Origin: Butyrivibrio sp. AE3004
GTDB lineage: Bacteria; Bacillota; Clostridia; Lachnospirales; Lachnospiraceae
Assembly: GCF_000703165.1 (NCBI RefSeq)
Contig: NZ_JNLQ01000002.1
Span: forward strand, 558,001-622,000
Reading direction: 5' to 3'
Length of the DNA stretch: 64,000 nucleotides
The notes beneath the pieces were generated by a model. It made no database searches. It was not told the DNA's origin and saw nothing but the letters and a program-made list of their open reading frames with translations. Of the stretch, positions 18,058 through 26,623 are shown piece by piece. How positions within the stretch are numbered: the stretch's first letter is position 1; the number at the start of each line of letters is the position of its first letter. The translations under genes were made by a program, and so were the position numbers.

Positions 18058-18065
18058 GCTCATGT

Positions 18066-20522
18066 ATGAGAAAAGGGAGATTAGTTAAGGGACTGGCCAT
18101 AGGCATGGTATGTTCTATGGCTTTTTTGTGTGCCTGTGGAAAAAAAAGCAATGTTATAACGGAAGGCGTAGACAGACCTGCTACTGAGATAGATAAGGAC
18201 CATGTTTACAGCTTTGAAGATTTGGATTTTTCCATGGCAGAGGACTGCCACATCCAGACTGTTTGTACGAGTAAGGATAACTTGTATGTTCAGGGCTATC
18301 AGTATAATGAGGCTGAAAGCAGCTTTGTGTTTTTTAAAATGCCGTTTGCAACAGGGGAATTTGAAGAAATCAAATTGCCTGAAAACAACGAGGAGAATGT
18401 CAGCTTCGACACTATGACATGTGATGAAGATGGGAATATTTATTTCCTTAAGCATTCATTTACTCAGGATGACCAGGCCATGGATGAAGCTTCTGTGGAT
18501 GAGACTGCGGATAATGAGACTTCTGAAGATGCTTCCGGAGAGTCTGATGGAGGCTCTGAAGATGGAGGCTCTGAAGATGGAGGCTCTGAAGATGCAGGAG
18601 TTGAAGCAGAAAGCGAAATAGCTGAATATGAGGGTGCCGAATACGATGGTGGTGAATTCGAAGAGAATGTCTGTGTGGTAAAGGCATCAGATAAAGGCGA
18701 GATCATTTGGGAGAAACCCATTGTCGATGAAGATGCAAATTCATATATCAGATCAATGGCCTATGTTAAGGGAAAGGGACTTCTTACCTGCACCGAGGCA
18801 GGATTTTCACTGTATGATGGTGAGACCGGTGCCGGAAAGAATCTCATAAAGAGAGAAAGTGGTAATGACGACGATTATTATGAGGATTATCTTTTCAGAG
18901 TAAAGAGCGGTGATGTATATGTTTGCCAAAGCGATAACGATGATAAAGCAAAGCTCTATAAATTCAATCCGGAAAGTCTTACTTTTGAAGAAGAGGGGAT
19001 TGAGCTTCCGGAGGAGGTTTACGGCGGCTACAATATGTATCCCGGAAAGAACTATGATTTCTACGTTGCCGGAACTTCGGAGATAAACGGATTTAATATA
19101 GGTGACGAAAAGATAACCGAGGTTGTTGATTATACAGCATCCAATATGATCGTTGATAACACTGCTTTCATAGGAGAGCTTGCTGACGGAAAAATCGTAG
19201 TGGCAACCGATTCCTATTCAAACGAGGAAAGCGGAAGCTCACTGGGATGTCTTACTAAGGTGGATCCGGCAGCTGTCGAAGATAAAGAGATCATTACTCT
19301 TGGAACAGTATATATGCAGGATGCGATCAGAAAACAGGCTGTTAAATTCAATAAGAAAAGTGATAAGTACAAGATAAACATAGTTGATTACGCAGATTTT
19401 TCAGAAGATGATACAGGTGATGCATATACAGATGGTGTTAACAGACTCAGCCTTGATATTACTTCGGGAAAAGCACCTGATATTATCGTTGTTGACAGTC
19501 AGATGCCCTTTGAAAGCTATGCATTAAAGGGTGTGGTTGAACCTCTTGACCCGTATTTTGAGGCGGACAGTGAGATCAATACTTCCGATTACCTTGAAAA
19601 TATTCTTGAAGCTACTAAGATAAAGGACAGTATGTATTCAGTTATCCCAAGCTTTTCAATCAGTACCTGCGTTGCTGCAAAGGATAACCTTAAAGGTAAA
19701 ACGGTAACTGTTGAGAACTACGACGATATCTGTAAGAAATGCGGAATAGATCCCGGCCTTGGAATGGGAACCGTAACAAGAGCTGATGCCAGACAGCTTT
19801 ATCAGGCTATTGCCAATTCATTTATAGATTACGAGACAGGTAACTGTAGTTTTGACTCTGAAGGTTTTGTGCACTTCCTTGAATTTGTAAAAGAACTTCC
19901 GGATGGTGATGAAGAGATTGATTATGAGAAGTATGAAACTTACTACAGAGAAAACAAATCTCTTCTTATGAATTACTGGTTCAGCTCTTTTGATGATTAT
20001 CAGGCACTAAAAAAAGGTTATTTTGGAAAGGATATCATTTTTAACGGTTATCCTACGAGCACGGACGGAAAGTCCTATATAAATCCTACCGTACAGGTTG
20101 CCATGAGCAGCTCCTGTAAGAACAAGCAGGCAGTCTGGGAATTTATGAAGTCATTTATGTCTGATGAATATCAGAAAAAAATCGAGTGGGGCTTCCCGGT
20201 AGAAAAAAGTGCGCTTGAAGCCCTTGCTGAAAAGGCACAGGAGAAACCATATTATCTTGACTCAAAGGGAAACAAGGTTGAGACGAGCTCTGTCTGGTAT
20301 GCCGGAGGAGTGGAGGTTCCGATTGAGGAGCTTTCAAAAGAAGAGACCGAAACGGTTATGGACTTTGTAAAATCAGTAACTGCGGCTGCAAGCAATGATG
20401 AGAGCATAGAAAAGATTATTGAGGAAGAGGCCGAAGCTTTTTACGAGGGACAAAAAAGCGCCGAGGAAGTTGCGGATATAATTCAGAGCAGAGTATCGCT
20501 GTATCTTAGCGAACAGATGTAA
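18066..20522 (+). CDS. Large extracellular solute-binding lipoprotein
   Basis: An 818-residue lipoprotein with lipobox LCAC (Cys24). Residues ~50-400 look like repeated beta strands with short aspartate turns, perhaps a beta-propeller-like module. An acidic Gly/Ser/Glu/Asp insert lies at ~140-200. Residues ~415-780 resemble a family 1 (sugar-type) solute-binding domain: GTVYMQDAIRKQAVKFNKKSDKYKINIVDY, then GKAPDIIVVDSQMPFESYALKGVVEPLDPYF, then KQAVWEFMKSFMSDEYQKK. Such proteins normally deliver sugars to an ABC importer, but no permease or ATPase lies beside it. The truncated fourth repeat supplies GAGGAGG just before the start. Confidence 0.85.
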   Translation: MRKGRLVKGLAIGMVCSMAFLCACGKKSNVITEGVDRPATEIDKDHVYSFEDLDFSMAEDCHIQTVCTSKDNLYVQGYQYNEAESSFVFFKMPFATGEFEEIKLPENNEENVSFDTMTCDEDGNIYFLKHSFTQDDQAMDEASVDETADNETSEDASGESDGGSEDGGSEDGGSEDAGVEAESEIAEYEGAEYDGGEFEENVCVVKASDKGEIIWEKPIVDEDANSYIRSMAYVKGKGLLTCTEAGFSLYDGETGAGKNLIKRESGNDDDYYEDYLFRVKSGDVYVCQSDNDDKAKLYKFNPESLTFEEEGIELPEEVYGGYNMYPGKNYDFYVAGTSEINGFNIGDEKITEVVDYTASNMIVDNTAFIGELADGKIVVATDSYSNEESGSSLGCLTKVDPAAVEDKEIITLGTVYMQDAIRKQAVKFNKKSDKYKINIVDYADFSEDDTGDAYTDGVNRLSLDITSGKAPDIIVVDSQMPFESYALKGVVEPLDPYFEADSEINTSDYLENILEATKIKDSMYSVIPSFSISTCVAAKDNLKGKTVTVENYDDICKKCGIDPGLGMGTVTRADARQLYQAIANSFIDYETGNCSFDSEGFVHFLEFVKELPDGDEEIDYEKYETYYRENKSLLMNYWFSSFDDYQALKKGYFGKDIIFNGYPTSTDGKSYINPTVQVAMSSSCKNKQAVWEFMKSFMSDEYQKKIEWGFPVEKSALEALAEKAQEKPYYLDSKGNKVETSSVWYAGGVEVPIEELSKEETETVMDFVKSVTAAASNDESIEKIIEEEAEAFYEGQKSAEEVADIIQSRVSLYLSEQM
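18549..18593 (+). repeat. Three 15-bp in-frame microrepeats
   Basis: GGAGGCTCTGAAGAT occurs three times head to tail (18549, 18564, 18579) and encodes Gly-Gly-Ser-Glu-Asp repeats in the acidic linker of the lipoprotein. Such in-frame units can expand or contract by slippage. Confidence 0.95.
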
Positions 20523-20534
20523 TAGGACTATGGA

Positions 20535-20568
20535 AACAGGAACTGTTTTATACAGCTCCTGTTTTTTT
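20535..20568 (+). terminator. Rho-independent terminator after the 18066-20522 gene
   Basis: Nested stems AACAGGA/TCCTGTT and CTGT/ACAG, followed by a run of seven T. Confidence 0.9.
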
Positions 20569-20642
20569 GCATAAGACAGTAAGCTTAACTATTTGTCGGA
20601 AAAGCTGGAATTATCGCTAATAAAAATATATACTATTATTAT

Positions 20643-21023
20643 ATGGATAATAAGAAACCCAAGAAAATCAAACTTTATAAGAGTTTTGGATATGCGTTTG
20701 AAGGGATTTTTAACACAATTCTTCATGAGCGCAATATGCAGATCCACTGTGCTGTAACTGTACTGGTGGTTATATTCGGGATAATTCTTAAGATATCTTT
20801 ACTCGAATGGTTTTTCTGCATTATTTTGTTTGCACTTGTAATGAGTCTTGAGCTTGTGAATACTTCAATTGAGGCAGTGGTTGACCTGGTTACAGAGGAG
20901 AGAAAGCCACTTGCGAAAAAGGCCAAGGATGCAGCTGCGGGCGCAGTTCTTATTAGTGCAATTTTTGCAGCAGTTATGGGTGGTATTATCTTTTTTCCAA
21001 AGCTATGGAATCTGTTTTTATAA
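20643..21023 (+). CDS. Diacylglycerol/undecaprenol kinase family protein
   Basis: A 126-residue membrane kinase of the small DgkA type, which in Gram-positives mainly phosphorylates undecaprenol to supply the lipid carrier for wall synthesis. There are three hydrophobic helices (~39-58, ~60-72 and ~98-120). The family signature runs from the SFGYAFEGI start through NMQIHCAVTVLV to the catalytic region ELVNTSIEAVVDLVT and AKDAAAGAVLISA. The start has little Shine-Dalgarno sequence upstream. The downstream phasin-like gene is 46 bases away, so the two may share a transcript. Substrate preference (undecaprenol rather than diacylglycerol) is an inference from Gram-positive relatives. Confidence 0.92.
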   Translation: MDNKKPKKIKLYKSFGYAFEGIFNTILHERNMQIHCAVTVLVVIFGIILKISLLEWFFCIILFALVMSLELVNTSIEAVVDLVTEERKPLAKKAKDAAAGAVLISAIFAAVMGGIIFFPKLWNLFL

Positions 21024-21069
21024 AGCATCATTTCATAGGGAAATCTATTTATCTTAAGGAGGGAGAATC

Positions 21070-21354
21070 ATGGACAATCTTACAGACGGACTTAAAAAAA
21101 TCCTGCTTGCGGGTGTTGGAGCGGTAGCACTTACTGCTGAGAAGGCAGGAGAAATTCTTGAAGAGATGGTTGAAAAGGGTGAGATCACTGTAGAACAGGG
21201 AAAGGCACTCAATCAGGAATTAAAGCGTACTGTTAAGGAGAGCACCGGTAAGAAGGAGAACGAGGAGAAGGATCTTTCAAAGGTTGTTGAGGGATTATCA
21301 TCCGAAGAGCTTAATAAGCTCAAGGAACTTATTGCGGCTGCAGAGAATAAATAA
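21070..21354 (+). CDS. Phasin-like small helical protein
   Basis: A 94-residue, charged, alpha-helical protein of the phasin-like type found next to UbiB genes in Firmicutes. The N-terminal pattern is LTDGLKKILLAGVGAVALTAEKAGEILEEMVEKGEIT, followed by a Lys/Glu-rich linker and a C-terminal helix SSEELNKLKELIAAAE. It has no signal peptide. AAGGAGGGAG gives a strong ribosome site. Its stop codon overlaps the next gene's start by one base, so it is translationally coupled to the UbiB-like protein and probably works with it at the membrane or on lipid surfaces. No polyhydroxyalkanoate genes are seen here. Confidence 0.8.
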   Translation: MDNLTDGLKKILLAGVGAVALTAEKAGEILEEMVEKGEITVEQGKALNQELKRTVKESTGKKENEEKDLSKVVEGLSSEELNKLKELIAAAENK

Positions 21355-23090
21355 TGGCAGATTTAACAGATATTGTTAGTAAATTCAGAAAAATAGCCGA
21401 TGCCCAGGCTGACAAGGCAGAAGCCGAAAAGGCTGCTGCCGCCGGGCAGGCTCCTAAGGAGGACAGGCATCGTAGCGCAGAGGACAATGCCAGATTCAGG
21501 GAAATCCGGGGAGTACTTGCCAGGAATAAGATCACCAGAGGCATTTCGCCTGAAAAACTTCGTATTATTTTAGAAGAGCTTGGCCCTACATACATTAAGC
21601 TTGGGCAGATCATGTCGATGCATTCAGACATACTTCCGAAGCGTTATTGTGATGAACTGGCCAAGCTTAATTTTGATGCGCCGCCAATGCCTTTTTCCGA
21701 GGTTATTGAGGTCTTGGAGGAATCCTATGGATGCACCTATACCGATGTGTTTGAGTGGATTGATAAAAAGCCTCTCGGCTCCGCGTCGATTGCTCAGGTT
21801 CACAGAGCAACCCTTAAGCAGGAGCCTGCTGACGGCAAGAGCAGGGACGTCATTATAAAGGTTCAAAGAAAAGGCGTCTTCGACGTTATGTCGAGGGATA
21901 TAAGTCTCTTACATCGACTGGTGAAGCTTATGCCGCCTGTCGGAGATATAAAAAATATCGTTGATCTAGATATGGTCCTTGATGAGATGTGGGCGGTTGC
22001 CCGCGAGGAAATGGACTTTTTTAAGGAAGCATGCAATATTGCGGAATTTAAAAAGAATAACAAGGACATAAAATATGTGGGCTGTCCCGACATGTACATC
22101 GAATATACAACCGACAAAGCTCTGGTAATGGAGTACATTGGCGGATGTTCAATAGACGATGTGGAATATCTGACTACTCATGGTTATGATCTTGATGAGA
22201 TCGGTGTCAAATTCGTAAACAGCTTTATCAAGCAGATAATGGATGACGGATTTTTTCATGCAGATCCTCATCCGGGAAATGTCAAAATATGTGAAGGCAA
22301 GATTATATGGATAGACATGGGAATGATGGGACGTCTCTCCGACAGAGACAGACGACTCATGGTTCGCGGTGTCAGAAGTATTGCCATGCATGATATTCAG
22401 GCGACAGTGAATGCGGTAATTGATCTTGGAGATGTTAGCGGAACGCCCGATAGGGATAAGCTATATGTTGAAATAAAGGCTTTTCTTGACCAATACGGTT
22501 CTGTGGCATTCGGTAGTCTTGATATCGCCGCAGCACTTCAGTGTCTGATGGATATAATGAAGGAAAACGGAATTGCACTTCCACATGGCATGACAATGCT
22601 TTGCAGAGGACTTGCGCATGTTCAGGGAGTACTTGCAACCATCAGCCCTGATATAAATATGATGCAGATTGCTACATCCAGGATCATGGATGATTTCGTT
22701 GAAAACCTGAATATCAGGGATGAGCTTTCCAAGTACGGACGAGCGTTGTACAGGGCAGCAGACAGGGGAATAGAGATTCCCGCATTGACATCCCAGGTTA
22801 TGAAGGAATACCTTGCCGGACAGAGTAAGGTAAATATCAACATCAATCCCTCCAAGGAATTTGATGAACTTATTTATTCATCAATCAGAAATATGGTCAT
22901 AGGACTTGGCGTTGCTGCACTGCTAATAGCGTCAAGTGTTATGTGTACTACATCAATGGAACCGAGAATTTTCGGGATTCCGGTGCTTGGAGCGGTGGGT
23001 TTTTCTTTTGCGATGATTGTGAGCGGATTTTTGATTTTAAGAAACATCGGACTTAAGATATTGGCTCGCAGGAGACGAAGAAAAAGGTAA
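21354..23090 (+). CDS. UbiB/ABC1 (AarF) family atypical kinase
   Basis: A 578-residue protein of the UbiB/ADCK atypical kinase family. An Ala/Lys-rich N-terminus is followed by the family KxGQ motif (KLGQ, 82-85), the Ala-rich nucleotide loop LGSASIAQVHRA, the Lys in VIIKVQRKGV, the catalytic HADPHPGN and the metal-binding WIDMGMMG. Two hydrophobic helices at the C-terminus (~515-565) with a basic tail anchor it in the membrane. In aerobes this family supports ubiquinone synthesis; in an anaerobe another lipid-linked role is more likely. Its start overlaps the phasin-like gene by one base. Confidence 0.93.
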   Translation: MADLTDIVSKFRKIADAQADKAEAEKAAAAGQAPKEDRHRSAEDNARFREIRGVLARNKITRGISPEKLRIILEELGPTYIKLGQIMSMHSDILPKRYCDELAKLNFDAPPMPFSEVIEVLEESYGCTYTDVFEWIDKKPLGSASIAQVHRATLKQEPADGKSRDVIIKVQRKGVFDVMSRDISLLHRLVKLMPPVGDIKNIVDLDMVLDEMWAVAREEMDFFKEACNIAEFKKNNKDIKYVGCPDMYIEYTTDKALVMEYIGGCSIDDVEYLTTHGYDLDEIGVKFVNSFIKQIMDDGFFHADPHPGNVKICEGKIIWIDMGMMGRLSDRDRRLMVRGVRSIAMHDIQATVNAVIDLGDVSGTPDRDKLYVEIKAFLDQYGSVAFGSLDIAAALQCLMDIMKENGIALPHGMTMLCRGLAHVQGVLATISPDINMMQIATSRIMDDFVENLNIRDELSKYGRALYRAADRGIEIPALTSQVMKEYLAGQSKVNININPSKEFDELIYSSIRNMVIGLGVAALLIASSVMCTTSMEPRIFGIPVLGAVGFSFAMIVSGFLILRNIGLKILARRRRRKR

Positions 23091-23238
23091 ATATAAATTT
23101 CTTGTGAAACAGTTATAAAGACATCATTAAAAATACTATATTCAAGTATTAAATTGTGCAAAAGTTTTTTTTTTCTCTAGTAAAAAGGATATAATACAAT
23201 CATAGTATTGTGTTTCTTTTGATAAGAGGGGTGTTTTT

Positions 23239-23904
23239 ATGACAAGTAGAATAGGAAAAAGATTTAAATCACTGCTGTCTTTTGTTTTGGTACTGACACT
23301 TGCTTGTGTTTTTACACCGATAACTGCATCTGCAGCTCCTGTAAAGGTTGATATTGGCTATTCAGGTAGTGTTAAGGCAATCTATTATCAGGGTGGGCCT
23401 GTTCGCAGTGCATCTTATTCAATTACTTCGGAGCTGATTACAGATCGTGATGAAGGTTATGATGTTTATTCTGTAAGAATAAAATTGGATACTCCGAAGC
23501 TGACAAAGAACGGATTTTTGAATACTTTTGCAGACTGCAAAAAGAAGGGCCGTACGAGTATTCTGGATTTCACGCCTGTTTTTATCAACAAAAATGGAGG
23601 AGATCTTAAGGGTGTGAAGTGGAAAGGTGGATTTGATAAAGAGAATAGCTCAAAACTGTATAAAGTGAAAGTAAAATATAACAAGAAATCATATTCGTTC
23701 AACTGGAGAGATCATTGTGAATATGAGTACAAAGTGTATGTGAAGAATGGTGTTAAAGGTGTATATGTCGGAGTCGCAGGGCTTAGAAACGGACAGATAT
23801 CTTCATCAACATACTCCAGCTGGAAGCAGAACCAGATAGATTATGTTCAGGCCGGATTCGGAAGCTCGAAGAGAGGCTTTATTGTAGCAGGTAAAATTAT
23901 CTGA
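23239..23904 (+). CDS. Secreted protein of unknown function
   Basis: A 221-residue exported protein with a clear signal peptide (hydrophobic core ~13-30, likely cleavage after ASA at 31-33). I do not recognise the mature part. It is rich in Lys, Tyr, Ser and Gly, with many alternating strand-like segments (YKVKVKYNKKSYSFNWRDHC) and only two Cys residues, and looks like a small beta-rich surface domain. The start follows AAGAGGGG. A TATAAT box lies at 23190-23195 upstream, though no good -35 accompanies it. A strong bidirectional terminator follows, so it is a single-gene transcript. Confidence 0.75.
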   Translation: MTSRIGKRFKSLLSFVLVLTLACVFTPITASAAPVKVDIGYSGSVKAIYYQGGPVRSASYSITSELITDRDEGYDVYSVRIKLDTPKLTKNGFLNTFADCKKKGRTSILDFTPVFINKNGGDLKGVKWKGGFDKENSSKLYKVKVKYNKKSYSFNWRDHCEYEYKVYVKNGVKGVYVGVAGLRNGQISSSTYSSWKQNQIDYVQAGFGSSKRGFIVAGKII

Positions 23905-23918
23905 CATAAGCAAAATAG

Positions 23919-23957
23919 AAACTGCCACACTAATGATAATAAGTGTGGCAGTTTTTT
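23919..23957. terminator. Bidirectional terminator between secreted protein and degV
   Basis: A perfect stem AACTGCCACACT/AGTGTGGCAGTT with a short loop. It is followed by a T-run on the plus strand and flanked by A residues on the other side, so it serves both converging genes. Confidence 0.93.
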
Positions 23958-23976
23958 TCGTTCAGAAAGTCATTCT

Positions 23977-24840
23977 TTATCGTTCTTTACCCCAGAAGAA
24001 AAGTCCGAGCATTCCGGGTCCTACATGTGCGCCGGAGAATGGTTCGTGCTGACAGATAGTGATATTGGCAGCAGGATTTATTTCCCTTACCATGTCAGCG
24101 AGCTTATTGGCATCATCAATGCAGTCACCGTGGGAAATGCAGACCGTCTGATCGTCTGTGTCCATCCTCTTTTCCGCATATTTTTGAATAATAGCCTTTA
24201 TAGCGTTCTTACGGCCTCTGACCTTGTCGCAGGAGATGATATGCCCTGTGCTGTCTCCGAACAGAATGGGTTTTATGTTAAGAATAGTTCCTATCTGTGC
24301 TGTAACACCGCTTACACGACCTGTGTTTTTTAAGAAATTAAGATCGTCTACGGTGAAGTACTGGCAGGCGTGAGGAACAGCCTCGTCAAGAATTCTTGCG
24401 GCCTCTTTTGTATCAACGCCTTCCTTATTAAGCTTTGCGGCTTTTAATGCCAGAATACCATTGCCAAAACCGCAGCCATGTGAATCAACAATATGTATGA
24501 AACAGTCCGGATATTCCTCCATAAGTTCTGAAGCAGCGGCTATGGCGGCATTATAGGTTCCGCTGATACCGGAGCTCATTGCGATATAAATAATATCTCC
24601 ACCCTTACTTGCTATGGGTGAAAAATGATCCAAAAATAATGCTGTATTAAGAAGGCTTGTTTTTACCTTGTCCCCGTTTTTTAGACCTTCATAATAAGTA
24701 TGACCATCAAAATCTTCTATATCGCCTGTATAAGTTACAGGCACATCATTTACAAGATAGTCACAGGGTAAAAGGGTTATTCCGTCCAACAGCTGTTTCG
24801 GCAGATTGGCACATCCATCCGCAAACACAGTAAAACTCAC
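23977..24840 (-). CDS. DegV family fatty-acid-binding protein
   Basis: A 287-residue DegV/FakB-type protein that binds a fatty acid and, in characterised Gram-positives, presents it to the kinase FakA. The family blocks are present: the Thr-Ser pair in KTSLLN, SSGISGTYNAA, the central LNFLKNTGRVSG, and the C-terminal GAHVGPGMLGLFFWG. The start is GTG, with GGAGGAATGAATA directly upstream. It has no signal peptide. The gene stands alone on the minus strand, divergent from the glycosyltransferase gene. No fakA homologue is visible in the window. Confidence 0.93.
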   Translation of the reverse strand: MSFTVFADGCANLPKQLLDGITLLPCDYLVNDVPVTYTGDIEDFDGHTYYEGLKNGDKVKTSLLNTALFLDHFSPIASKGGDIIYIAMSSGISGTYNAAIAAASELMEEYPDCFIHIVDSHGCGFGNGILALKAAKLNKEGVDTKEAARILDEAVPHACQYFTVDDLNFLKNTGRVSGVTAQIGTILNIKPILFGDSTGHIISCDKVRGRKNAIKAIIQKYAEKRMDTDDQTVCISHGDCIDDANKLADMVREINPAANITICQHEPFSGAHVGPGMLGLFFWGKER

Positions 24841-24969
24841 TATTCATTCCTCCACAAAAGTTATAAAATAATGTAGTATATTATACCACATTTGTGCATG
24901 TTATAGTATAACAGGTAAGCGTGAGCACAATTATTTGTGAGTATATGAAAATAGCGAAGGGGACGTTGC

Positions 24970-26493
24970 ATGAATATATGTTTACTTAACGATTCATTTC
25001 CACCGATAATTGACGGTGTTGCCAATGTGGTTATGAATTACGGAAGAATACTAACAAAAGATATCGGGGCAGATGTGATAGTGGGGACCCCCAGATATCC
25101 TGATGCGGTTTATGAAGGTTATCCTTACAGGGTAATTCCGTATAACAGTATAGATACAACGGATTTTGTTGCCGGATATCGTGCGGGAAATCCACTTGCC
25201 ATGCGTGAAATTCAGCAGATGGCGGAATTCGGACCTGATATCATCCACACGCATTGTCCTGCAGCCTCAACGGTTATGGCGAGAATACTTCAGATGGAAA
25301 CGGGCGCTCCTATTGTTTTTACATATCACACCAAGTTCGATGTTGATATTGCAAGAGCCGTGGGAGAAGGCTTTCTTAAAAAGGAAACCATAAAAGCCAT
25401 GGTTAAGAATATCGAGGCCTGTGATGAGGTATGGGTGGTTTCGGAAGGCGCAGGCGAGAATCTGAAGTCACTTGGTTATGAGGGTGATCTTCATGTTATG
25501 AATAACGGAGTTGACTTTGCAAAGGGCAGAGTTGCGGAAGATAAGGTTATGGAAGTAACAAAAGGATATGACCTTCCGGAAGCTGTTCCCATGTTCCTGT
25601 TTGTAGGAAGAATGATGAAGTACAAGGGACTTCCGATCATTATAGATGCTATGAAAAAGCTGTCTGTTGGAGGCACCGATTACCGAATGGTATTTGTCGG
25701 AGGCGGAGCCGACCTTGAGGAAATGAAGGATAAGATCAGAGAGTATGGCATTTCCATGGTTACTGAGGATGGACAGATTACAGAAGGAAGCACTCCCGGC
25801 AAAATTATTTTTACAGGCCCGATTCACGACAGAGATGTGCTTCGTGCATGGAATACAAGAGCGGATCTTTTCCTGTTTCCGTCTGTATACGATACCAACG
25901 GAATTGTTGTCAGAGAGGCAGCAGCCTGCGGACTTGGAAGTGTACTGATAAAAGGGTCCTGCGCAGCAGAGGGAATAACTCATGGCAGGAACGGATATCT
26001 CATTGAGGAGAATGCCGAATCAATGGCAGCGCTTTTAAAAGAGGTGTCGGCAGATCTTGATGCTGTACATGATGTTGGACAGCATGCAATGGACGAAATC
26101 TATATATCCTGGGATGATGCTGTTCATGAAGCATATGAACGCTATGGAATAATCTGTGAAAGAGTAAGGGACGGTTCTCTTTTGAAAAAGAAAAAGCAGA
26201 GTTCAGATTATTTCCTTGAATCAGCATCCTTGATCGTTAAGGGAACAGAGCATATTTTTGATATTCCGAGAAACCTTTATGAAGGTATGAAGGAAAACTT
26301 TGATGACTTCAAGGAGGATGTTAAGGAGAACCTTGAGGAGATCAAGGAAAAACTCCCCGAAAGTGTGAAGGAGCTTTCGGAAAATGCAAAGGAACTGACC
26401 CAAAAGACTAAGAACGGTGTTATTAAGAGTATGGAATTTGCCGGAAAAAGTGTCCTTGAAGGATTGGACAACAGTATTAATGGAATGAAATAG
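24970..26493 (+). CDS. GT4 family glycosyltransferase with amphipathic C-terminal tail
   Basis: A 507-residue retaining glycosyltransferase of the GT4 (GT-B) group. The N-terminal domain has the glycine loop DSFPPIIDGVANVV and HTHCPAASTVMAR. The C-terminal domain has FVGRMMKYKGL and the acidic sugar-nucleotide site in FPSVYDTNGIVVREAAACG. Residues ~415-507 form an extra Lys/Glu-rich helical tail with heptad-like spacing (FDDFKEDVKENLEEIKEKL), which may bind membrane lipid or a partner. The fold and head group resemble diacylglycerol glucosyltransferases, but the acceptor is not proven. AAGGGG precedes the ATG. Confidence 0.9.
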   Translation: MNICLLNDSFPPIIDGVANVVMNYGRILTKDIGADVIVGTPRYPDAVYEGYPYRVIPYNSIDTTDFVAGYRAGNPLAMREIQQMAEFGPDIIHTHCPAASTVMARILQMETGAPIVFTYHTKFDVDIARAVGEGFLKKETIKAMVKNIEACDEVWVVSEGAGENLKSLGYEGDLHVMNNGVDFAKGRVAEDKVMEVTKGYDLPEAVPMFLFVGRMMKYKGLPIIIDAMKKLSVGGTDYRMVFVGGGADLEEMKDKIREYGISMVTEDGQITEGSTPGKIIFTGPIHDRDVLRAWNTRADLFLFPSVYDTNGIVVREAAACGLGSVLIKGSCAAEGITHGRNGYLIEENAESMAALLKEVSADLDAVHDVGQHAMDEIYISWDDAVHEAYERYGIICERVRDGSLLKKKKQSSDYFLESASLIVKGTEHIFDIPRNLYEGMKENFDDFKEDVKENLEEIKEKLPESVKELSENAKELTQKTKNGVIKSMEFAGKSVLEGLDNSINGMK

Positions 26494-26524
26494 ACTGATT
26501 TATTCCGGTATTGTTGGACATTTG

Positions 26525-26553
26525 TTGGACTTTTACTGTTAGGATGATACTGT
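26525..26553 (+). promoter_or_regulatory. Sigma-A type promoter for the 26624 lipoprotein gene
   Basis: TTGGAC (26525-26530) and TACTGT (26548-26553) are separated by 17 bases. A TTGTTGGAC direct repeat overlaps the -35 region. Confidence 0.55.
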
Positions 26554-26623
26554 ACTAAATATGTATGCAGAGGCTTTTGAAAACAGAGCCTGTAAATATG
26601 TTTTTTTCTGCGAGGAGGGAAAA

